Source: Petrosia ficiformis | Lineage: Eukaryota; Porifera; Demospongiae; Haplosclerida; Petrosiidae | NCBI GenBank assembly: GCA_947044365.1 | Contig: OX345636.1 | Coordinates: forward strand, 55,593,746-55,657,745 | Reading direction: 5' to 3' | Length of the DNA: 64,000 nucleotides | Shown: positions 47,060 through 60,600 of the stretch, piece after piece | Numbering within the stretch: position 1 is the stretch's first letter | How the letters are laid out: each line of letters starts with the position of its first letter | The notes under the pieces: model-generated | What the model was told of the DNA's origin: nothing | Databases searched by the model: none | The model's input: the letters and a program-made list of their open reading frames with translations, nothing else | Program-made: the position numbers and the translations under genes

Positions 47060-47740
47060 ACAATCAATCACTGCTAATTTAAAAGCACTATTTCAACTAG
47101 TCATGTGCTCAATAATATGGGTGTGGCACATAATTATTGAATCAACCCTTTATTTTGATATATTGGTATGCAAAATTTTGTGATACCATACCATGATAAC
47201 TAAATACCAGTATACTACCCAGCCATACTTACATATACACAACACTTTAAGTACATGTAGACACATTTGTATATCTATATGTATAGGACTTCATTTAGAC
47301 AATTTATTGGTTATGAGTGGGAAAGGGCAACACTCTATTAATTATCCTTTAGAGGGCTGATGTCACATATATGTGACATTTCACCCTTACGTGGCTCTGA
47401 GTGTGTTTCTAGCATTACGAACCACTGCAGATGGTTGTAATTTTGTTGGGCACAAGCCCATGAAAATAGCTTTAAAAGTTCATGGTTTTTTGGCTGCCCT
47501 TTGTCCTAAATAACAAGTACGGGTGGAATTATAAAGGGGTGTCCCTCGTTTAAGGGGGGTTCGAAGGGGGCTGTATCCCATCGTCACCGATGCAAATTGT
47601 AGTTTCAGTGACCTCACCCATGCGCTCTGGTTGGTACCTCAGTCGCTGTAAAACATCAAATCGTAGCTGTAGCTGGTGCCAACATGCAGTGGGGTCATTT
47701 TGTTAGCCCCAGGTCCAGTCAAAAGAGGGAGAGCACTGCA
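47060..47740. other. No gene recognised
   Basis: 47160-47230 resembles MITE-type GATACCATACC repeats. From 47440 the base composition rises in GC, continuous with the next entry. Confidence 0.35.
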
Positions 47741-47970
47741 TTTTATTTAATCCCACGAAATGCTGGGGACTTTGAGTACCGGTGAGCAAGTTGGTAGAAG
47801 TTGTTCACCATGTCGGAAAAGGAGCCTGATTTGGGGTAGAGAAAGTGAGCGGTGGCCAAAATATATCCACCAGTGTTGGAAATCGGAACAATTTTGAAAA
47901 ACAAGCTCAACCCTCCAAGGGGAGGAGGTGAATGTATGAACATATGTACTTGTAAATCTGCATTTATACA
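47470..47970 (-). pseudogene. Possible decayed coding remnant, unknown
   Basis: Higher GC than the surroundings. Minus-strand text includes FFKIVPISNTGGYILATAHF, SGSFSDMVNNFYQLAHRYSK and, further on in several frames, DPTACWHQLQLRFDVLQ. Several stops and frame changes. No family recognised. Confidence 0.3.
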
Positions 47971-48157
47971 TAATAACTGACCCATCATTTGTATAATTAT
48001 ATACATGACATGTATACACTGTACTGGTATCTTATGTGTGTTTGTGTTTATCTGTCCTTGTGTTTGTGTTTTGGTGGTAGTCCAAACAACAATAATTATC
48101 ATCCACAGTCACAGGGATTGTATGAATATTGTTATTTATACATTTATTATAAGTTAC

Positions 48158-48260
48158 TTCACTAAGTTGTTTAGCAGCAAAAGTTTATTCCAAACAACAA
48201 TACTTAGAAAAGGTCACAGACCAAAATATTGTGTCTTTTGCTGCTAAACAACTTAGTGAA
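48158..48260. repeat. Perfect 26-bp inverted repeat, 51-bp spacer
   Basis: 48158-48183 (TTCACTAAGTTGTTTAGCAG + CAAAAG) and 48235-48260 are exact reverse complements. The right arm begins an STPR-like unit (AAKQLSESRAVETAHHREER + LQSLLEVY, to about 48325), so the hairpin was made by inverted duplication of coding-derived sequence. Confidence 0.85.
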
Positions 48261-48468
48261 TCGAGAGCTGTAGAGACTGCTCATCATAGAGAAGAAAGAT
48301 TGCAGAGTTTACTAGAGGTTTACTAACCATGCTTTCTTGAGGCTCACCACACAATAATTATCATGCATGCTAACATTCTCTAGTTATAAATTTATAATGA
48401 TTATTATATAATAGATGATTACATACTGCTGTGTGTTTAAGAATAAATTTCGTTTGATAAGTGTTCAG

Positions 48469-48516
48469 TAGGGCTGAGCGATAGTATAGTGAAAAATGTA
48501 CAATCGCTCAGCTCTA
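48469..48516. mobile_element. 48-bp mini-MITE with 7/8 target duplication
   Basis: Inverted ends TAGGGCTGAGCGAT / ATCGCTCAGCTCTA. Flanking octamers GTGTTCAG (48461-48468) and GTATTCAG (48517-48524). A longer relative begins at 50534 (AGCTGAGCGATAGTAC) without a visible right end. Confidence 0.7.
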
Positions 48517-49009
48517 GTATTCAGTATAAACTTGTACATGAAATACCACCCATCAACAAGAAATTGAATTATGACAATAATTTTGAAATTGTTATATGAT
48601 AAATTTCTTTTAAATAATTGAACACAGACTGTACAGGACCATTGCTGTTAGGGTAATTATACATGCACCAAGAATTAGTGAATGTATACTTACTGTGCCA
48701 CAATGGTGAGGGTCCTCTACTGTTCATATTTAGAAATTGCATACTCAGGTGAACAGGCAAAATTTAATTTGAAATCACTGTGGGGTGGCAGAAAATCCCC
48801 AAGGGGCACAAATACCCCTCATTCTTCTGTATACCATACCAAGCCTCTGGAATATCATAACATTATTAACTGCTATACAATGTGTATGTCACACAAGAAT
48901 GTAAACACCAATCAAACACTGACAAGCCATAAAAATACAATCCAGTGTTCCATATTGTTATACATGGGTCATGTAGTATTTAATACTTGTACTTTTATGA
49001 CTGTATGTA

Positions 49010-49410
49010 TGTACATGTATTACTTACTACGTATAATGTGTTTATGTACATGTATTAGTACTTTACTATATGTATAATTATACATGTATGTATGTGTAAT
49101 ACTATATGTATATATGTACATGTATTACTATATGTGTATATGTATATGTATTACTATATGTGTATATGTACATGTATTACTATGTGTGTATATGTACATG
49201 TATTACTATATGTGTATATGTACATGTATTACTATAATTATGTGTATATGTATATGTATTACTATATGTGTATATGTACATGTATTACTATATGTGTATA
49301 TGTACATGTATTACTATATGTGTATATGTACATGTATTACTATATGTGTATATGTATTATGTATTACTATATGTGTATATGTGCATGGTACATGTACATG
49401 TATATATAGT
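49010..49410. repeat. Minisatellite, 26-bp unit TATTACTATATGTGTATATG + TACATG
   Basis: About eleven copies, very homogeneous, so recently expanded. All three frames are open because the unit has no stop, which explains the Met-Tyr-Tyr-Tyr-Met-Cys frames. Confidence 0.9.
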
Positions 49411-49519
49411 CTCATACTTACTACACTATAAGAAGCCATTACAAACACACTTATGTAAACTACTATTAAGAATTGTCATTAGAAGGTCTTCCTTGTTAGC
49501 TTGTACTAGTTGATATATG

Positions 49520-50300
49520 TGACCGTGGATGAGAAAACATGCCACAAGTAACAATTTTTCAACATCTCAATTTGCTTCTCTTCATGGTGGTGTAATCGTT
49601 TTGGATATCTGACATACCTTTGCTGAGTTATAAGCTTTTATGTTCATAAATTGACATTAGAATGAATGTGAACTATTGTGAAATTTGGCTCATAACTACA
49701 AATAAATTGTTGTTTCTTGTGACATATTTTCTCAGCTGTAATTATCGTTGCAAAATATAAATGTTATATTATACTTTTACTATATATTCATAATCTCATT
49801 ATTATTCATACCCTGTAAAGCAATATATACTAAACCTTTCTTTATGAAACTCTTCTTTTATACTAGAAGAGAAGTGACATGATTATCCTATCATATATCA
49901 TTAGTTTTAATTGATATATCATAGTATCATGACAGCTCTAATATACGGAGGTTATCTGTCTAGAGGTCATTATTATCATATATCACCAAATGAGATAATC
50001 ATATCTCAATATCAAATGTATGAGGTGTGTATCATGATAATATGTAAAGTTTATATAAGTGATGACAAGATTATTAACAAAATAATACTTAATACACTTA
50101 ATTATAAAACACTTGAAGACTATGGTATGATTAAATATCTCCTTATCAAAACTTACCATATCAATACACTATAGTATAAAGAGAAGTTAATTAATTGGCT
50201 TCCATTTAATTAATTAAATAGTTGATACACATGTGGTCTAATGTGTCACTCATGTGAGTGGGTATCGTTTCGTTAATTGTTCCATTTTCCATTTCGTTCT
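49520..50300. other. No gene recognised
   Basis: AT-rich. An 87-codon frame at 49911-50174 (KVYISDDKIINKIILNTLNY) might be an old exon, but it has no splice context or homology that I can see. Confidence 0.35.
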
Positions 50301-50309
50301 GTTCTTTAG

Positions 50310-50530
50310 TCATCTCTGTTAGAATGGGTATGCATCTGTTAGAATGAGTATGGTCTATCACTATGCGTCTGTTACAATGGAATATTGTTCTCTCAATAGA
50401 GCTCATCCTTACATACAAAATGACACTTGTGGTTTTATGTGTAGTTCACATGAGTGGGTGTGACTGTTCAGGTTTTTGTTTCATATTCCATTCCGTTCTG
50501 TATTCGTCATGTCTGTTAGAATGGGTACAT
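50310..50530. repeat. Small GTCTGTTAGAATGGGTA array
   Basis: Related to the array at 21715-22115. Confidence 0.6.
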
Positions 50531-50652
50531 ATTACAGCTGAGCGATAGTACATTTTTCACTATCACGATAGTGTTAGACCCAATATTCGCGATAGACGAT
50601 AGTATCACGATTGTATGTACCATTAATAATTTTTTTCGGAAATAAAGATTAA

Positions 50653-54037
<3,385 letters not shown>

Positions 54038-54749
54038 TTATTATTTTACTTCTTAGATACCAAATTTCATTGCCTTCCTGTACAAAATAGCGGATTGACA
54101 AGCGACTGAACGTTTGTGTTTAGCCAAAATTATTTTGTGGTAAAGTGTCCCTTTTCAAACATTACATGTAGGTCACATGTAATTATGTGCTATAATGTTA
54201 AACATTTATACTATAATGTACAAGTAATGCTGAAGGTATTGTAATGTGTATATAATACAAGCTAAGAGCAAACAGTAAAACATGGCGAGGGTTAATTATG
54301 TAAAGCAACTGTAGTGACAAATACATGCAACTTCATGTGCCTAGCATGCTAGGCTTAGCAAATACATAAAACACATCCACAAAGGACTTAGAAAATATTA
54401 AAGCAGCCACTCTGGCTTAGAAAAATAATAATCAGTCACAATGGCTTTGAAAAATACCAATCAGCAACCATGGCAGCTTAGAAATTCATTAATGTATAAC
54501 CAATTAATTAATTATTAATTATTCATAGTTTAAAGTATACATATTTGAACTTTGATACTATTAAGAGATCAGTAGAAACTCTCCACAACTATGCCATTTT
54601 ATAAACTAATCTGTTTAATCCTTACATCCAACATGATTTGATCCACTTCCTTCTGTTTTGTGACATCAACATTTGCAGAAATGAGAGCAGGACCTGTAAA
54701 ATGAACAGACTCATTTTACATGTAACTTTTGACACTTTGTAAGTAAAGA

Positions 54750-55340
54750 CATGTAATACTACATACACATAAATACAGTACATGTAATCTTGTTTTAAAT
54801 AGTGCTAGCTGTTTCAGTATGACAATAATAATCACTTTTAGATTATTTATATTTTATAGTTGATTATAATATTAGGTTTATTACAAGGGTTTTAGTTTTA
54901 AAGGTCATTCACATTAACCATAACCTCAGAAATATGTCCATAACTTTACTTGGGAATTACCAAACAATCTTTTTACCTGGACCATTTTTGTATAATTATT
55001 CTTCCCTTTTTTTTTTCCCTGTATGTCACAATTTAATCATTATTGAGTTACAGTATAATCGTGTATTAACCTTACGACATTAAACTATACACTATATTAC
55101 ATTTAAAGTCATTACAACCCAATTTTGAAGTCATCGTGAATGTGAACAGACTTTAGTTAACTAACTGTAAGTGCCCATTATTGACCATATTGTTATACAC
55201 ACATGTACATGTAGTTATTGCAATTAACTTTTAATTGTTATAGTTCAATGCCTTACTAAAAGGGGTTTTAGTCATGGTTAACTAAATTAAAATTCCTTTT
55301 ACATAGCTTTGTTCAGTGTATAGATGTGAGTACCTCCTCC
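54750..55340. other. Enolase intron 1, mostly repeat
   Basis: Includes the second copy of the 2256-2425 repeat (about 55060-55160). No other coding signal. Confidence 0.5.
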
Positions 55341-55358
55341 TTCATCTCCTCAATCCAG

Positions 55359-55850
55359 TACCAAAAAATATAGACCCGAGGTTTAGTGTCTGAGGATGTG
55401 ATATACATGTAGCCCGAGCTTGCGAGGGCTATATTACATCCAAAGACACTAAACCAAGGGTTTATATTGTGGTATATAAGAACTGTAAGTGTACTATATA
55501 CAATATATAGTATGCTGGTGGATTAAAGATTCACAGGTCTATATACATAATATATAGCATGCTACCATGGCAACCGTTTGATGTGGTTAGGTCTTATATT
55601 TTTGTATATAGACCTGTGAATCTTTAATCTATCAGCATACAATATATTGTATATAGTACACTTACAGTTCTTATATAAAACAATATAAAACCTTGGTTTA
55701 GTGTCCTCGGATGTGATATAGCCCTCGCAGGCTCGGGCTATATCACATCCTTGGACACTAAACCTCGGGTCTATATTTTTGTATATAAGACCTGTAAGTG
55801 TACTATATATATTACATAAGACCTAACCACATCAAACGGTTGCCATGGTA
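55359..55850. mobile_element. Head-to-head dimer of the palindromic MITE found at 19968-20212
   Basis: Two inverted copies of the unit around a centre near 55605. Each has the GGTTTAGTGTC hairpin with the GC-rich apex. The 55590-55850 copy is nearly identical to the 20-kb copy, which suggests recent movement. Confidence 0.85.
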
Positions 55851-55937
55851 GCATACTATATACATATATATTATATATATAATTATTATATCCATGGGAT
55901 GGCCCTGGCTACACAAGACTTGAAGTCCCATCTACTA

Positions 55938-56198
<261 letters not shown>

Positions 56199-56279
56199 CT
56201 ACGTCTCGCAAGTCAGACCGCACCCCGTGGAAAGCAATTATAGGGATGGCCCTACGGGCCATAAAAAGATTATATGTAC

Positions 56280-56990
56280 GGAGCAGGTTGCCTCTTTTTC
56301 CTGATTTGCTCCCTGTCTAGAGAGATCTAATTCCCATCTTGTCAGGAGCAAATTTCGCAATTTCTTTGGTAAATCTCCCAATAGGAAATAATATCTTTGG
56401 CTGATAGACCTGTATCTTCAACAACTGCTGACAGATTCTTTGAACCAGCTATCTTTACCAGAAGAAGCTAAAAAGCAAGATAGAATAATAAGGACATCTT
56501 CTACTAAAACAGAGGCATTCCCTTCATAAATTCTATTCCAAAACTTAACAGCTTTCAATTTAGTACAGACCCAGACTGGATACAAACTCAATTCACTCAG
56601 AACTGCTGAGTTGTTAAGAGGAACTTCTAGTATATACTTGGCAAAAGGATTCTTTCAATTGATTCACCATAGTCCCATAGTTCACTAACATACGTCAATA
56701 CAGGCATCACTATTACATTAAATATATGGCATAATATTTGAGGGAAGAGAAACAAATACTTCCTGAACATTCTAAACATGTTCGGCATGGCTTTCAGGCC
56801 ACCTTAGCAACATTTTCAACACTAAATTTAGTTTACAAACTTTAAAACCAAGATACTTAAATTGGTCCTCTACCTCCAAAATCTTGCCTTTGTAAGTCAG
56901 CTTACAATCTGTAACAAATCTGCCTAGTTCTTCTCAGATTAAACTTCCAATTGTGTATTGACAGTATCTCTATAAAGGCAAAAGTATGAC
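56280..56990 (-). pseudogene. LINE-type reverse transcriptase remnant (thumb/connection region)
   Basis: Minus-strand text in several frames: CKLTYKGKILEVEDQFKYLG; MPNMFRMFRKYLFL; NVIVMPVLTYVSELWDYGES + IERILL; EVPLNNSAVLSELSLYPVWV; KLKAVKFWNRIYEG. The order (FKYLG, then PVLTY.SE.WDY, then L..YP...K....FWNRI) is the familiar end of non-LTR retrotransposon polymerases. Many stops and frame changes. The 5' part with the YxDD active site is not seen. Confidence 0.7.
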
Positions 56991-57414
56991 AATACTTTAG
57001 TTTATCTATTTCACTTACACATGAAAAGAAATGGCAGGATTAAGTGTCCTTCAAAATCATTTCCTGCCAATATAGTATACGAATATAACATTCAAATAAT
57101 TATTTGGCATCTCATTTATTCCAGCATTCCATAAAATGACGCCTTAACTGGGACCAAAAGGCTTTGATTTGCTATTTTGAGATTTACTATGTCATTTTAA
57201 AACATATCAATATAGACATTTCGATTATTTGTAATGGATTCTCTTGACGAGGCTTTTTGTTAATTTAAAACCACACATCTTCACTAATTTCTGTATCTGT
57301 CGCAAGCAATTTGTTTAAGAATTTATAATGATTATACTATGGTGTACATGAAAAGTGTTATAAGTTACCTCAATTCCACATCACCTTGTTTCTTTAGTAT
57401 CTTCTGTATTTCAC

Positions 57415-57651
57415 CCTTCGCATGAAATTCGGACTGTAATCCGAGAGCCACGCCTCATTTGTATATTTCGCGCGCCCACCCACGCCGCTCGAACCCGTAC
57501 TAAATCTTGGGAGCGAACACACATGACATTATTATGAATAATAAGAGTGGATACGCCCTGTTTTCAAAACAGTTAAGTTAGAGGGCGTATCCAAAATTCC
57601 TTTTGTGCTGTGACTCTGTTTCCCAGAATAAGATTAAGATTACAAAGGGAC
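57415..57651 (+). promoter_or_regulatory. CpG-rich candidate promoter with inverted repeat
   Basis: CG dinucleotides, rare elsewhere, cluster here (TTTCGCGCGCCCACCCACGC). An 11-bp inverted repeat GGATACGCCCT / AGGGCGTATCC lies at 57549-57559 and 57582-57592. The ATG of the next gene is 60 bp downstream. Confidence 0.5.
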
Positions 57652-60600
57652 ATGTCTCAAGAAGAAAAGGAACAGCTGGTGAGTAGAAGTGTGTTGGATG
57701 GTCAGAATGTTGAATTCAGTACAGTATTTTCCTATACAGTAGGAAGGAAAAGGATCTCCTCTTCTTTTAGTTTGAATAAGTAAATTTGACCAATTACTTT
57801 TAAGGTATTGCATAAACTCGGTGTTTTGGGAATTAGGGATGAGGTTAGGTTTTGTAATTATAATACACAAATAAAGTATACACTTCATGTCAGACCTTTG
57901 GTAAAAGGCACATGTAAAGTGTATCGTAAGGCCAATTACTTGTTTAGCCACCTCCTAATTAACTTGCATGTAAATCAAGAATTCAAACATTGGTTTCTTT
58001 CATCATTACTAACTACATGTACACTGTACCAGACTATCAAGTAATAAAGAACATTTAGTGATAACCTTTTATATTTAAGTGTGTAACACCCAGTTGACTT
58101 TGTGGGAAAGCTCTTGTATTGTTTACTCGTCTCAATTTTAACTGTACATGTGTAAAATTAGAAGATACTGATTAAAAATAGTTGCTCCTACATCTCTGTG
58201 TGTATGGCTTACTGTACCATTCTTTAGATTTAGCCCCTATCATGTAGATGCTAAACCCTAGGATTGAGGATGTTACTCATAGGATTGAGAACATTACTCC
58301 AGTATATAGAGCTATAGGGGGTAAATAATTATCAAAGAAAAACATTATTTGATGACAGAATCTCTTTAAACAAAAAAGATTATGATATCCCTAAGGCATA
58401 TGGTGTGGGGGTGTTGTTAACTGTGAAGTCAAATTGAGTACTTATAAAACCAGGAACGGAACAGTACAGAACTATAGTCTCGCGTATCCCAGACCCTCCC
58501 ATTTACTCATGTACTACTTCTGTACTGTTTACTGTTGTTAACATGTTTTATAGTTTATAGTTACCTGTTGTCAAACTTTGTTAGTTGTGGTGGTGGTGGT
58601 ATGTAGATGGCGGAAAACTTGTGCCATTAGACAACCATTTATAATAAATCCAAAACTTCAAACTCCAAGGTATATATTAGCACTTGCAAAATTCATTGCA
58701 TAATAATTATAATTATAGTAACCACACCCATCATTTATTTATTTTTTAATAAGAACTGTTTCACACTTCCACTGATTGATTAATTGATTAGCGTTGGAGT
58801 ATGTTTATGGGGATAATACACACAAATCAGTTGGTAAACATCCTCTCCAGTCTTTTTGATTAAATCAGCCCCATACACCACTCCTGACTCTGAACGATTG
58901 ACCATGTACCTTTGAATTGGCTTACCCTTGTGGACCCATACTCCTGGGTCATCAGCTTTTATATCATCAATAGTGTCCTATACGTTAGTAGAAATAGCAA
59001 AGGTAGCTGCTTTTGTTATCCCAACTGGTTTGGATGAACATACACAATCCTGTGGTATGTTTAAAAACAAGTCTAGAGCGCTTAATTAAATGAGTCGGAA
59101 AAACTGAAATACGGCAAACTTGAGTTTCCATTTCCATTATAAAGTGAATTCTCATTATTTATAGAAAACCAGGCAAGGTGATTAATAATTATTGTGTAAA
59201 GTGAGACTAACTGTTTATGTAGCTTTATTAGAGTGTTAATTATACAACTTTAAATTAAGCCTAAAATCACACCTCCTTCCTGTAATAAATACTTTGTAGT
59301 TTGTTTTCATTTTTACTTCAGTGTTTAGCAACTTTTCATTTCACCTGTTTTAGCCTAATTATTGGTTTGCTAGTTATCTTTCAGTATCATTTAGGGTCGG
59401 AAAATTAAAATTTTTGTTCTATTTCAATCAATATATTGTAAATTATAAACAACATAGAATTATACATAATAATAATAATAATTATAAAATGATAATGTTT
59501 GTGTGTATGCAGTACTGATACACTAACCGTAGGTCTATTTAGCATGCTTCGTCATCACTAACAATCACACATTCTTCTTCCTCATCTTCCTTTTTAAATT
59601 TCTTCTTCACTGGACTAAATTGATTTGTAAGATCGATGTAGACAGCCATCACATACCACGAGCAGTTATTTTAATAACTATTAATAACTATTAATAATGA
59701 TAAAAATTATATGTAGTTCCATATATACCGTTCCGTTCCTGGTTTTATAAGCACCCATTCCAATTCTCTTTGTGAAACTGACAAAGTGATATTCAATCCT
59801 AGTGGACACCATCCTCCATTCTAGCATTACTCATTTCATCCTGATTATGTACAAATATATGAAAGATTGTATTTGTTATACATGTACTTTCAATGTAGTT
59901 ACTTCAATTCAGTGAGTCAGGAACTCGATCAATCTGATTAGTTAATAAATGTGATTTGTGATTGTAGAACCTTACTCCATAATTTATTATATAAATGTAT
60001 TAAATGAAAATATGGAGCAAAGTGGAGTTTCCATATAATCTCATACATGTTTATTTAAAATTATTATCTATTGTAGGATATAATCATTATTGTTAATACA
60101 CTGGATGCATCAATTGTAGGTGTGGTTTATCATCCGTTTATATATTAGTTAGCTTTGCTTAAATGTATTGCCTCCTGCAGGCCTGCTGTCTGTATACATG
60201 TATGTACAGTTTGTATCTTTTATGTACATGTATGTCATAGAACTTGTTTATCATGTTTAATGAGGTTTAGTTAAGTTTTGATTATTGTTATTACTTATTT
60301 CATAATAATAAAACAACTATCATGTCAATGTTTAACTAAACCTTGTTAAAATTTACATGTATGTATGTATATACATATGTATAATATGTATGTATATATG
60401 TACATGTGTTTAAGTACATGTACAATATTTATGTGAATATTATTTTGTTAATGCAATTACACATAATAAAATAGTAAAGACATTATTACTACACCAGGAG
60501 CACATGAACAACTCCTGGATACACTTATTGCAATGGCCAATTCTACAATAATTTATAGTCACTAATGCATGGTTTTTTTTTAGGTAAAATTTTCATGTGG

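Noticed and set aside
49084..49431. 115-codon plus-strand frame and its two overlapping relatives
   Set aside because: 26-bp tandem unit free of stops; all frames are open for that reason alone.
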